Numbered from the stretch's first letter, positions 37,090 through 48,962 are shown. The stretch: DNA of 64,000 nt from Rhizoctonia solani (GCF_016906535.1 NC_057370.1:2852001-2916000), one strand, 5' to 3'. Numbers and translations: made by a program. The notes: a model not told the origin generated them from the letters alone.

Positions 37090-37953
37090 ATGGTCTTGAA
37101 CGCAATGCGTTCAATTTTCATGCAGAGCTCAACACGCATTTTCACCCGGACCACACTTGTTTCTAGACTTTCTCTTGCCAAACCTCCGACCCGTAGCACC
37201 TTTTCTCTCATTAGAACTGCAGGCATGGCTTCAAGGACAGGGACTCAGACGTCTCCACCACCGAAGAAAATGGCGCACTTTCCTAAGATTGAATCACAAG
37301 CATCCGAGTCCCATGGTATGCCAAGTCTTCCTCCCGAATTTGTGGAATTTGGTCAACTCGTCACGTACTTTACTAGACTTCAGGCGTGTGCTCTGGACTG
37401 GTGAACATAGCCAGCTGGTCATCATGACTAGTAAGTGTTGTGTTAGCCTTGTGGTAGTATATACTCTAACCTATCACCCCGCAACAGTTCCAGTGGATGG
37501 AGAAATCGGGGAAGAAGTTCATACCGTCGACCAGGTAGAGATTTAGCCCAAAGGCTTGGCCTGAAGAATACTGATGTGGCCACTAGCATCTGATGTTTAC
37601 AAGCGGGACCGCCAAAGCGATTGTTGCAGGCGAAGAAAAAACGGTCAAGGAGGGCGACTTGGTTATTGTGCCAGCTGGCACCAAGCGTAGGCATCATTTT
37701 GTTCTCACAAGTACAAACACAAACGTACGTTTATCTAGATAACTTTATTAACACCGCTAAGACTCCTCTGGTACTATACACTGGTAAGCTATGATCAAAC
37801 TTCTGGCATACATTCAATACTTAAACTACGCTAGTATATGCGCCTGCCGAACACGCGACTACCTCTGTGCACAAATCTTTGGAGGAAGGAGAGAAACTTG
37901 AGGAGGCTGGTAAGGATGAGCCCCCTGCCTGGGCGCAGAAAGATTCGAAGTAG
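37090..37953 (+). CDS. Cupin-2 domain protein, with one frame break
   Basis: A small single-domain cupin. Conserved stretches are RRVLWTGEHSQLVIM, VDGEIGEEVHTVDQ|HLMFTSGTAKAIVAG (across an intron at 37534-37590), VKEGDLVIVPAGTK and LYTVYAPAEHATTSVHKS. The stop is at 37951-37953. These match the cupin barrel with metal-ligand His and Glu; substrate unknown. From 37090 the protein has a Ser/Arg/Thr-rich leader of about 45 residues resembling a mitochondrial presequence; ATGs at 37225 (MASRTG) or 37270 (MAHFPK) would remove it. The frame changes near 37340-37353: LPPEFVEF must continue as VNSSRTLLDFRRV, one base off, so there is probably one extra base in the TTTGG run or an unseen intron. Confidence 0.72.
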
Positions 37954-38136
37954 TGTTATCTGAAACGGTTGTAGCCTGTATTAATAAACTAGCACAGATT
38001 AATGATAGTGGATCGATTTTTGAATGCTTGGATAAACTGGGTGATAGTATTTTTTGTTCTCAAAAAAGCTCTCAAGTACGGAGTAGGAAAGAATAGACTT
38101 TTACAATAAGGAGGCCAGAGGGCTATGTGAAACAGA

Positions 38137-38142
38137 CACGTG
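38137..38142. promoter_or_regulatory. Distal CACGTG E-box upstream of HIBCH
   Basis: In GACACGTGTA, 100 bp before the HIBCH ATG; the first of two CACGTG sites in this promoter. Confidence 0.4.
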
Positions 38143-38170
38143 TAATGTCATGGGTGTTACGCTACGATAT

Positions 38171-38176
38171 CACGTG
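38171..38176. promoter_or_regulatory. Proximal CACGTG E-box upstream of HIBCH
   Basis: In ATCACGTGTG, 66 bp before the HIBCH ATG and 28 bp from the distal site. A pair this close is unlikely to be chance in a 290-bp intergenic space. Confidence 0.45.
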
Positions 38177-38242
38177 TGGCGGTGAAGATCCGAGACAAGA
38201 ATCTTGTCCCTCGCCTGGTTTGCTTTTGTACAGCAAGCCCCG

Positions 38243-40078
38243 ATGATGCTTCGACCTTTGGCATTAAACGCGCGTCGAACTGCTGTTTCCATGAGCTCTA
38301 ACCGTCTTCAAACAGTAGCAAGGCACCTCTCTGGGACGGCTCCCGTAGATGAAGCTGTTCGTGTTAATTTTGACTATGAAATATTTGCAAAAGCCTAACT
38401 CTTGACGGACAGCCGGTCTTATTCAAGAGTGAAGGCAACACGCGGACCTATATTCTGAATCGTCCTGCGGCACTAAACACATTAAATGAGAATATGATAG
38501 ACATGCTAGGGGCTCAAATTAAAGTGGGTATTTATTTATACTATAATCGCCCATTTAATCTTGCCCTGGCCAGGAATGGAATGCGAATAAACTCTGCAAC
38601 CTTATCATTGGTCGGGGCAATAACAGGGCTTTCTGCGCGGGTGGGGACGTAAAGGGTGCGCATAATGATTGTTTAATTTACCCTGTCTGATGCCGTTGCC
38701 TATAGATATAATAATGAATGCGGCGACACCCGAAAAACAACCCGAAGCAATCAGGTTCTTCAAGAAAGAGTAAGCTTCGTTATCAGCAATATCTCTTCAA
38801 TAAGAAAACCTCACCTGCGAAAAGATTCGAGTTAGATTTCGCGCTCGCTACCCTAACGAAGCCCTATGTGTCTGTGATGGACGGCTATACAAGTGAGACT
38901 CTCACTCACGCCCTGAATGCTCCAGACTCACTTGCGACCAGTGGGAGGCGGAGTCGGGTTATCGATCGGTGCACCCTTTCGGATAGCGACCGAGGCCTCG
39001 AGTTTCGCGATGCCAGAAGCAAAGATCGGTTATTCCCCAGATGTTGGGGCCACTTATTTCCTGCCTCGATTGGATGGCGAGCTTGGGACGTATCTGGCTC
39101 TCACATCGAACGCTATCAGCGGTCGGACAATTTAGTGAGTCAACACGTTGCTCGATTCAATAGAGTGGTACTCACAATTATATCAGTGAATTCGGGCTAG
39201 CAACACACTTTGTGCCACAGAGGCGCCTCCCGACTCTTCTTGCCGCCCTCTCCTCACTCGCCGACACTTCCCCGGAGGCCATCAACCGAACGATTGAAGA
39301 ACACTCCGCCGATATCTCACCTGAAGATCCATCTGGAGCTTTTAGAGGCGAGCGCCGCAAGGTATTAGACGCATGCTTCTCTTACGACCGTGTGGAGTCC
39401 ATCATCAAAGACCTTCAAGATGTTGTGTCTTCTGCTGGGTCCCAGGCACAATGGGCTCAGGAAACACTAGATGCAATGCTGGCGCGAAGCCCCACTAGCC
39501 TGAGAGTGGCCCTACAAGCTGTGCGTCGAGGAAAGCACAAGGAGCTGGCCGATGCGTTGCAAATGGAGATGGGGGTTGCCACTGCCTTCTGTGTGAGCGC
39601 ATTTGTTGATCTGTTGCTTGTTAATTAATATCTTGACTCATCATGCTTATAGACCGGCGCGTCTCCTGATTTCATTACTGGGGTCACGCATCTACTAGTC
39701 AATAAACAGAAGACTAGAGCCGCTTGGTCTCCAGACACTCTTGAAAAGACCCCAGAGGATATTACCAACCAGTTCTTTGACCAATCGCCATATGTGCAAC
39801 GGGCGCCCAGACTGGACTTAGACCGGACGGTGACGCCAGGGGACAAACTGACTCGCTATGCGCTCCCCAACGAGGCAACTGTAGAGGCCGCAGTCAAAGG
39901 ATCTCTTCCTGGTTCTGGAAGTTTCGCGCTCACACCAACAGAGCTTATTTCATCGTTTGAGAGGCGGTGCGGACAAAAGGCCGGATTAAAACAAAAGATA
40001 CAAGACATTATTGGTGAGTTGGTCGCCTCCAAGTCCGGTTACGAGCGTCTATTGACCGATGCTGGGGGTAATGAATAG
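38243..40078 (+). CDS. EHD3: 3-hydroxyisobutyryl-CoA hydrolase / mitoribosomal mS47-like protein
   Basis: Crotonase-fold protein of the HIBCH family. The start [17 protein letters not shown] is a good mitochondrial presequence. After a first intron (38362-38412) comes [20 protein letters not shown], then [11 protein letters not shown] (oxyanion loop), DGYTGGGVGLS made across an intron, [20 protein letters not shown] with the catalytic Glu and Asp positions, and the long C-terminal part typical of HIBCH ([27 protein letters not shown]). The stop is at 40076-40078. In animals the enzyme acts in valine breakdown. In fungi the same protein (yeast Ehd3) is also subunit mS47 of the mitochondrial ribosome, so both roles are open. 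The catalytic residues are kept, which supports an active enzyme. Confidence 0.88.
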
Positions 40079-41578
40079 ACCGTAAATGCAAACTTGAAGA
40101 CGGCTATCTAACGTGGAGGCCATAGGATACGATGTACTATCGGTGACCGTGCGGTTGTATCTAGTAAACCCTTGGGGGCAATATGAACAATGATATCGTT
40201 TCCTTCTAAACCATGCTCGCCGGCTACGGCCTACTAACAGATTGACCTTCCCCACACCGGAGCCACAGCCATTTCACCGGAGTCATGACCGAACGCGCGT
40301 TACCGGAATCCGCTTCTCCGGGGAAGCTAGGCTGCTCCTTGAAAGCACACACTACTTTTTGAGAAGCGGAGCCGAGAGTAACGGATAAGCGCTGCTTTCC
40401 TCCCTTTGACTGTTTATCTTGCAGAATAAAGCGCCGGGATGCCGGCTACTCTTTCGGGACAACCATAATGTACAATGTCAAATACCATAAGGAGGGCAAC
40501 TATGATCCAATTGACTGGTGGAGATGTTGGTGAGTTCGAATTGGTTTGTTCACACCAGCGGACAAGAACATCCGCCAACGTTCTATGGCTACAAGCGCGC
40601 GAGAACATGTGGAATGTTTCAGATGGCCAACGACGCCCAGCTCTTGGTCGGTGCTATATTGGGCTATACGCACGAGTGAGAAGTCGGAAGTAGTCTCAGG
40701 AACGAAGAGCTCAAGCGCTACCCCACAACAAGAAGGCATTACATCGGAGGCACCGATGTTAATACCGTAGCAAGGTGGGGATGACCACATGCTTTTTTTA
40801 TTCTACCACTCAGACGGGTAAAGTCAAAGAGTCAAAAAACAGTATCAGCTGCTCAACTTTGAGCAAATAAAATTGATCGACCCGATGCGCCCATGAATAT
40901 TCTGCAGATTCAAATTGGGAGGTCGGCGGTGCTACGAATGGTAAGTGTATAGTTACCCCCACAACACAGTAACCGGATATGCCGGATAGATGCCGCTGAA
41001 AAGCATGCATGGTGATGTGAACAATCAAGTAGATGCCGGACAGCTGATTGGTATCAGTTGACGAATGGTCTCGGGCGACGGTATATATGTGTGAAAGCTC
41101 TCACCGTGAGCGCGTTCAAGTGCGATGATAGTCGTAATACCGATTAGGCGAGTATATATGGCTCATTGCTAATCGATAGACAAACGTTTAGCGCGTAGAA
41201 ACCAGGAGTATAAGCAAGTGTCCCAAAAGAGCGGGGAGAGAAGCGGAGGGAAAAGCGGTATAGCTTCGGAGATCGGATTGGCTAAATCATCACGTGGCAG
41301 TGATACTGGACAAGGGTCCAGTATCTACATGGTTCTGATCGCGAGGGCTTCAGCTGGCCACACGCTCTAGCCAGCACCGGGACGGCATATTCTCAAGTCT
41401 CAGACTATTGGCATTTCCGATCCACTCGACGCATTTTGGTAGAGGACCAGTTAGGGCCCTGACATGCTCTACCCCTCAGCTCCCGAGCTTATATGAAGCA
41501 TGATACCAAGGCTGTTCTCCCCATCATCCCGACTCTCAATCTCTTCTGAGCTTGTTTGGCCAGATCTCCTACACCAAC
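40079..41578. other. Intergenic region with a possible decayed or unrecognised reading frame
   Basis: About 1.5 kb. Around 40430-40680 (+) two fragments look protein-like: AGYSFGTTIMYNVKYHKEG..DWWRC and FYGYKRARTCG followed by MANDAQLLVGAILGYTHE. They can only be joined by a very short (about 30 nt) intron, and no start or family is evident, so I do not call a gene. A CACGTG site is at 41291, 283 bp before the dioxygenase start, and a TATATGAA-like element near 41490. The rest shows nothing. Confidence 0.3.
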
Positions 41579-43241
41579 ATGTCGCTCACCAGTATCTCAC
41601 CAGTACATACTATCCGCTACGTTGCTCGGGCCGTAGCACAAGTTCTTCCCTCCGTGCTCCAACCGACCATCCTCGGGGATATCCGGTCCCAGCCTTCATC
41701 TAGTTCCACTCCTGAAGCCTCTTCGAGTCGTACCCAGCCAAAGTTTAACCCGGCAGACTACGATGTAGACATGGAGTCCGGTTTCCTACCAAAGGAGCCC
41801 CCCCTCACCAGATTGCCCGCCGCCTTCGATCTATGGGAGGATGCTCTCGACGCGGTCAACCGTCCCAATGGTGTTCTCAGTCTCGGCGAAGACATGAGCG
41901 AAGAGGCCTTGTCGAAGCGCGAGTCCAGCCGAAAATGGAGAGAAAACATTGCATCAGTAAGTCTTAGATCTCGATCCGTTCGCATTAGGCTTTTTTTGAC
42001 AAACCTTACTTCCTAACTAGGCACCCGTCCTATCTACCGCCCCCCTAAAAGAAGATGTCCGACTATTACGTCGCGCGCACCACGTACTAGCATTCCTCGT
42101 TCACTTCTATGTTCACTCAACCCCACCGGCACAACCAGCTGCACCAATGCTTGTTCCCAAGTCCCTGGCGATCCCACTTGTTGAGGTTTCGCGAGTACTC
42201 GGAATCGCCCCTGTTTTGACCTTTGCCGACACCGTCCTATGGAACTATGCGCTCATCGATTCATCCAAGCCTCTCTCCACCGATAACATCCGTTCCCAGA
42301 CCCTGTTCACCGCTTCGACAAAGGCAGCTCGCGACGAGCAAAACTTTTATCTATGCTGCTTGGGTATCGAGATCCGAGGGATCGAGGCCTTGAACCTGAT
42401 TACCAAGTACCAGAACATGCAATGCACGAACTCTCCTCAGGCCATCGCAGAGATTAACAATGCTCTTGGCCGACTATGCGATCTTATCAACGACCTCACT
42501 TCGATACTTACCTCCGTGCGATGCACCTGCGACCCCCACGCATTCTATTTTGCTATTCGACCATGGTTCAGGGGGAGTGATGCGGGTGGGCCGTCTTCTC
42601 CCGGCTGGATTTTCGAGGGTGTCGGTGATTCAAGTGAACTTGAACTGAGTGGCCCATCCGCCGGTCAGAGCTCGATGATGCACTCCCTTGACGTATTCCT
42701 CGATATCGACCATAAGCTGGAGAAGCCTCGGTTACCAGCACCATCGGAGCTGAACAAGAAGTCAGACCGAACATTCATGCAGCGCATGCAGGTAAGTCTC
42801 CAGTATCTTAATCTAATCAACAAAACACTTACCCAATTTCCAGCGTTACATGCCTGGCCAGCACCAAAATTTCTTGAATGCACTAGGCTCAAGCGCCAAT
42901 CCCCTACGAGAACTTGTTGTCCGCACACCCGCTCTTCACGAGTCCTACGACGCCTGTGTGATGGCATTGAAGAACTTCCGCGACGCCCACATGCGCATTG
43001 CGTGCTTGTACGTCGTTTCAATGTCTCGGTCAGAGGCCGCACAGGAAGCTGCACGCAAGGCGGGATGCCCAGTAGCCGCCATGTTCGACAAGATGCGAGA
43101 AAACGGAGAGCTATCAGCGCCTCCAGTAATAGAGCGCAAGGTGGTCGGGGCACAGGCGGCAACGAATTATCCAACCTACTCAAAGCATGCCGCGACGCTA
43201 CTACCAGGGCGCTCGTATCAAAAAACGAGGCGAGGCAGTGA
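41579..43241 (+). CDS. BNA2: Indoleamine 2,3-dioxygenase, with one frame break
   Basis: Heme enzyme that opens the indole ring of tryptophan, the first step of the kynurenine/NAD route. Family segments in order: LPKEPPLTRLPAAFDLWEDA, RAHHVLAFLVHFYVHS, PLVEVSRVLGIAPVLTFADT, FAIRPWFRGSD, ELSGPSAGQSSMMHSLDVFL and RYMPGQHQNFLNAL, whose His is the proximal heme ligand. GTGGNELSNLLKACRDATTRAL is the conserved end. Introns are at 41957-42020 and 42792-42842. The last conserved block is in a different frame from what precedes it: near 43136-43150 one base appears to be missing, and no intron fits. In the unshifted frame the protein would run to 43299 without the conserved C-terminus. Start: MSLTSIS at 41579; an ATG 27 bp upstream is also open. 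Confidence 0.85.
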
Positions 43242-46200
43242 GGGCATATGGCTCCTGCTGGCGAGGAGATGTGGTGGATGGGGGACGATGGGGGTTTGAG
43301 ATGTTTATTACCTTGTAGACTTTTTATGGACTCTTTGGGCCTTTTTGTAGAGTGGGGATTCCCCGGCATTCTAACTTATGACAATGCATCAAGTGTACAA
43401 TCTCAGTCTCAGATTGCCGCGATCGTTCAGGTGTGAGATGGACGTGCTCTGAGCCTATGCAGGTGATACTGTTACACTGGATTGCTTTAATCGCCGGACT
43501 TCTCGCCTTTTGCTCTCGATTGCCTGTCCAATATTGCCGGAACCCTATATTAGTGCACGATGGGCAATGTGCGTGTCTTAGGCACCAGGCGGGCTCATTG
43601 CATTGGTACGCACATTATGAGCTCAGTTCAAATTAGAAAATCCTCCTATCAACCGCAACCATTAAACATGATTATGGGTCGTGCCTCTTAGGGGTTTGGT
43701 CATCGGGGAATGAGTACTGGTAGATTGTTTGAGTACAATACGAACTCATCCCAGACCAATCGGGGTTGTGACCCAGCGTCGACGTTAACCTTCAGACGAA
43801 CTCGGATGTTTCCGCACTTTACCTCCTATCACATTGCATTGATGTTTCACGAATCGTATGGAGGTCTCGTGGGCTCGTAATTGTTACTGCCTACACTATT
43901 ACATGCATATATACAATAACCATGCGTTTGAATGTTTCAAAAATCTTGAATCGAGTTCTGGTGTGCCATGTGCCTGCCACGCAGGTATGTCCTCTGTCCA
44001 ATTAAGACCAGGTATGGTGACCTCGGCTTTGATTACCGGGATGACCGATCCGTGCAAGCTGGACGGCACTCGAGTTCAGGTCGAGTTCAGGCTGACCCGG
44101 GCTCTAGCGTGGTTATGAGACGGCTGGAGAAAAGACCGACTACACATTCCGAGTCGGTGTCTTAAGAGATGTCGAGAAATTGATTTATTGGGTCCCTAAG
44201 ATACAGGGACAAGATCTGAATCTCACTTTCAGCACCTTATTGCTGGCCAATTGGGAACTTTCTTGGCAATCTCACTTTCGTTTGAGTTGAGTTCTCGCTC
44301 CACCCGGGGACTTATTCCGGCAGGTAAACAAAGCCAAAGCAACCATCCGCCGGCTCTGACCTTGTGGGAGCACGGCATACAAGATTTTACGAGTGCAGCT
44401 CCCGAGTTCGCGTGATTTACCGGTTCCAAGTACGTATACCCTTCCGGCGGCGTGCCTTGTTCGTCAAACTCCGGGACGATCCGTCCGTGTGAGTGCTAAA
44501 TTTAGTTCAACATTTGCGGCATTGACGATCATGCTCGGGTATAATCGTGGATCACTCCATTAGTTAATGTTTGTAAAGGGATATATTTTTGAACCTGTCA
44601 ATTCGGCTGTTGGTGTATGAAGTTCGTGCTCTTTCCATGGTCGTATTAGACATCTTGAGCGTCATCAGTAAGGAACGCTGACGTTATCATGTCCCATCGT
44701 AGAACTGGTATGTTTATGCATTACGTTGACGATAAGATTGCACTGCCAGTTCACATGTAGACACGGTTAGGGGAAGAGGACGAAACGATGGTATGACTAC
44801 GCTATTCATGAGCCTGAACTGCCGCAATCCCTGCGCAGTTGCAATACACATATCCGCCCCCATCGGCATTACATGAACGTTAAATGACAAGAATTACATT
44901 GATCAAATTGATTTGGTTTCTTGGCCCAACTTAGCATACCAATACCTGCCTCGGACAAAGAGGAGCTTATTGTGAATGCGGGGTAGCGCGCTGAGATGTC
45001 TTGCGTGTCAGGGTCGAACGATTTTAGGTCGACATTCTAAGTCGCTGCAAGGGATGACAGGTCCCCTATTCTCACCCTCCGAGTGAAACGGACAGGTACA
45101 CATGCACCGTATTCGAACGGGGTGATCGACAGTTCCACCTGATAGTACGGCATCTCGGAAAAGAAAATCGACGAATCTTGTGTATGTCGATGCACCAATC
45201 CATTGCTCGGCAAGGAGAAACTCTGTTTGACAGGTGGTTCTGGTGACAAAAAGCTATGAGATCTCTGACAGGTTACCAGGGCTGGGTTGGTTGTCGACAT
45301 CGACGTCTCGAAGGCGTTCAGAACCAGGTACCTGAAGACAGACGTGGGATGTTAGGGTGGAGTAATCCATGGAATAAATATCGACGAGAACATTTCAGCT
45401 TCAGAGACATCGCTGCTGTCACGTAGAAACATGCATAATGTTTGATGGACTCACCATCGCTACCCTCGGTTTTATCCGCATCATTTCATCGATAAGTGAA
45501 TTTCGGTTGGGTGTCGTGGGCTGAACACTAGATTCCACCTACTTCGATAATACCATACTTAGTATATCACCAGCTATGACTGTCGCGAGCAAACTAACCC
45601 AATTGCAATGGCAAGCTTGATAGAAATTCAAATGATTACAACTTGAACCCTTAAATTAAATAACTTGAACTTGTTCGGGAGATTCTAATAGATGATCGTC
45701 GGGCGCGCTGGAGTCTCTTGGAGATTCGCTTATGACATACTTGTTGCTGCAGACTGTCATATCGTACTACATTGCTTCACTCAAGACATCGTCGTGAAGA
45801 TCGATCGAGATTAAGTTTAGTAGGTGAAAGCTTCGCATATGCGTGCTTGCCGGCTGTCAGACCAGCTCTATGGTAGGTTCTACGAACTTAGAAATAGAGA
45901 CGACGCCAGAGGCGAAATCTTAAGGCGTTGGTTGCGTGAACAAAGCGGCACGCATAGTTATTATTGTGCAATATCATATCCTCATGTCACTTCATCTGGA
46001 TTTCATCGTAGCCATGTGAACACCGGCTGGTGCAGCCATTTAACAGTAGTAAGGTTAAGAGTGAAATACAATTCGCTCAGCTTTGCCCCGAATGATTAAT
46101 AACCGAAAGCATGAACTAGTTGTATCTACTCCCACTCATGTAACGCGGATATACTAAATATCTTCATTTGACAAATGGGAGAACCTGATGAACATGGAGC

Positions 46201-47330
46201 GGTGGGTATGTTTGTTGATCTGCATTTGTAATGTACAGTCGCGGTAGATATGCGTTATCGAAAAAATCAAGGTCTGTAATTGTAGGTTCAGATTGCGAAA
46301 ACAAATTTACTCTAGATCTGTGCTCTCGTCGAAGGTCGTGAGTATTAGTCAGTTCTTTGGGCCTCGTGTTGAGGTGAAGCACGAGCCACTATTCCAATAA
46401 TTTAATTAGAGCCTTCGATGACTGTTTGGTTATTAAGTATACGATACGATAGGCTTTGGGCTATCAAACTTGTAGCTTTTGACAACGCGGCTATAAAAAA
46501 AAACCCTCCTTGGCTGAAGGAGCAAATCCGGGATCTTCAGACTGTGAAATCGAAGTGAAACGGCTGACAATATTGAGACAAATCCCGAGTCCTTGAATTT
46601 TGATATACAATTTGGTGACTCGGGAGTCGGGACCGATCCGCGATAATGGTAGCTACTCTAGTTGACTCGATCTTTCAACGAAATCGCTATATATCGGCGA
46701 CAATAAACCCTAGGGCAATTGAGCGCAAGCCGGATCAAGCTAGGCGATGCCACGGATATACTTCGTATGTATGTAGATTTTGATGTATGAGACCTTGAGC
46801 CTCACCCAACTCTAGTGTATAAGGTATTGTTTAATTAGGCTACCCACTTCCTAAACAGGGTAAGCAGGTGCATCAGGAGACAATGCTCAACAATGTTGTG
46901 TTTGCACGAGGATTATGAATAGATATGTCTGCTGGTTGTGATTCTTTTTCTGTAGGAGTGTACTGGAAGTTGAGGCAAACTGTACACGTGAGTAGTAGAA
47001 TGTGTCCAGATACTACGGCGAGCCCCAACCGCCTGGAACCTCAGAAGGAAATGTTCAGACAAACAGGAGGGAACTCAATATAGCTGCTATTAATACTCTA
47101 ACGATTGTTTACAGAGATATAAATCGGTAATTATAACTTTGCTGGAATTATATATATGTAAATTCATGCCAGTCAGAGGCACAATGCTAGGCCCCACCAG
47201 CTGTGCCAGTGATGAAATTAGATGAGGGTGGCCTGCCCTAAAGTACACCACCCGAGTGTGGTCTGTGCGCGTGTCCGATTGTTGTTCCAGTCTTCCACCA
47301 TCGTTTTTTCTGCTCCAACCAACTTCCAAC
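43242..47330. other. Gene-poor 4.1-kb intergenic region
   Basis: The longest gap in the window. I see no domain, transposon protein, long repeat or RNA gene. A short near-tandem GTCGAGTTCAGG-type repeat lies at 44070-44095, and a run of nine A at about 46495. On the minus strand two phase-compatible pieces (about 45530-45455 and 45331-45254, donor GTGAGT, acceptor TTCAG) encode SLIDEMMRIKPRVAM followed by VPGSERLRDVDVD and a stop at 45254. This could be the end of a small unrecognised gene; an 87-codon frame at 45037-45300 overlaps it in another frame. Neither is strong enough to call. Confidence 0.35.
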
Positions 47331-48791
47331 ATGTCTAAACGCCTATACCTTGGTCGTACGTGCTTAGGAAGTGGTAGTAATGGACAATAGTACTGATATA
47401 AATGTCTTGTAGGCCTTCCCAGTGATACACGACCTGAAGGCATGTTGCGTGTCAGCTGAATTGCTATATGGCTTGACATTTGTTGTCTAGACGTTCAAAA
47501 ATTCTTTGACGGATATGGTAAAATTGTTGACTGTCGTGTCATGTCTGGCTTCGGCTTTGTGGAGTTTGAGAACAGCAGAGTGAGTCTCTTGTTATTTTTG
47601 AGTTTGCGTCGCTTTAGCTCTTGTGCAGGATGCGGAAGACATTGTCACCAACTTCAATGGCAAAACCTTTTTGGGCCAAAACATCATTGTCGAATTTGCC
47701 AAGGAAAACCGCCGGCGCGACAACTATGACGACCGCGGGTACGTACGAGCTGCCTACTGAACATTTCATACTGACTAAGCTACTTTAAAGACCTCCAGTT
47801 CGCTCTCGCAGGCCAGCAGGATTCCGAGTTATTGTACAAGGATTGTCGAGGGATACCAGTTGGCAGGTACGATAATCTTTACGCTACCTTGGCCACTTGG
47901 CGGACAGCGTCCACGAGTTCTTTCCCCTCCACTTCGTTTTCGTTGGCCCTGTGTCACTCCCGGGAGTATTATAAGCGCGTGGCCGAGATATGCATGGTGG
48001 CGAGCGTATTCCTTGTATTGGCCGCGGATTCCGTTTCCTTTTTTCGTTTATGGACTCCGAGGCGTAAACAGGCAGCCCCCTAATCTCGAATATCTTGGTC
48101 ATCACCCATAGGATCTCAAGGACTTTGCCCGCGAGGCCGGCTCCGTTTCATTTGCCGATGTGGACCGCGATTCTCCCAATACAGGGTACGTGCTGTTTAT
48201 TTACGTGACTGAATTTAGCTGACATAATGCATAGTATCATCGAGTATGTTTCACAAAGTGACGCTGAGAATGCGGTTCGCACCCTAGATGGTCGTGACCT
48301 CCGGGGTGCTCCAGTTCGAGTCACAGCTGATGAGGTTAGAGACTCAGATTCTGATCTATCTACCTGAGTGTACTGACTAGAAATCAGCGTGGTGGAAGCG
48401 GGCGTGAGCGTGATAGGGACCGTGATTATCACCGTCGCGATCGCTCTCGTTCTCCCCGCCGTGATCGCGACTACGATCGCCGAGACCATCGTGACCGTGA
48501 CCACAGGGACGATAGGTGGGCGGAAACCCTCTTTTCATGCATTTGTGTTGTCTGACTTGGTTACAAGACGTGATTATCGGGACGACCGCCGTGATCACAG
48601 GGATGATAGGCGCGACCATCGTGAAAGACGCGATGACCATCGTCGCTCTCCCCGTCGTGATGACAGGGACCTCGACAAGTAAGCGCTTTGGTCCCATGTG
48701 GTACTACTTACTTATTTTGTCGGCCTTTGGTCTGCGCAGTGACCGCTACGGATACGACCATAGGAACGACCGCGATCGTCGTGATTACTAA
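47331..48791 (+). CDS. SR-type RNA-binding protein with two RRMs and an Arg/Asp-rich tail
   Basis: Resembles splicing regulators of the SR family (Srp2/SRSF-like). RRM1: MSKRLYLG|LPSDTRPEDVQ, FFDGYGKIVDCRVM and SGFGFVEFENS, the RNP motifs. RRM2: FRVIVQGLSRDTSWQDLKDF, REAGSVSFADVDR, IIEYVSQSDAENAVRTLDG. The tail (48390-48790) is made of HRDDRRD-type repeats with RSRSP and RRSP units, split by three introns, ending in DRDRRDY. SR proteins are phosphorylated on Arg-Ser repeats; here Asp often replaces Ser, which would give a permanently charged tail. At least seven introns. Stop 48789-48791. It converges with NFS1, 171 bp between stops. Confidence 0.87.
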
Positions 48792-48962
48792 GCGCGTCTC
48801 CGCAAGGATTTATGTTTTTTCTGACTTTGTGTACTGTGGATAATCCCAAAACATAAACCTTGCCATATTTATAACTTGATATGATTCACAACGTCAAACC
48901 AGTAGCATAAAATCAAGTTCATACAACAATCATATCCGCGAACGTATACATCATAGACGGGA

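Noticed and set aside
42665..43369. 234-codon minus-strand frame opposite the IDO gene
   Set aside because: Antisense to a clearly conserved coding sequence; rich in Arg and Ser as expected for a GC-rich shadow frame.
44067..44100. Short near-tandem repeat with TCGAGTTCAGG
   Set aside because: Only two copies of about 12 bp; too short to suggest a satellite, origin or binding array.
48148..48697. Open frames on the opposite strand and other frames over the SR protein tail
   Set aside because: They arise from the repetitive Arg/Asp codons of the real gene, which keeps all frames open; they have no motifs of their own.
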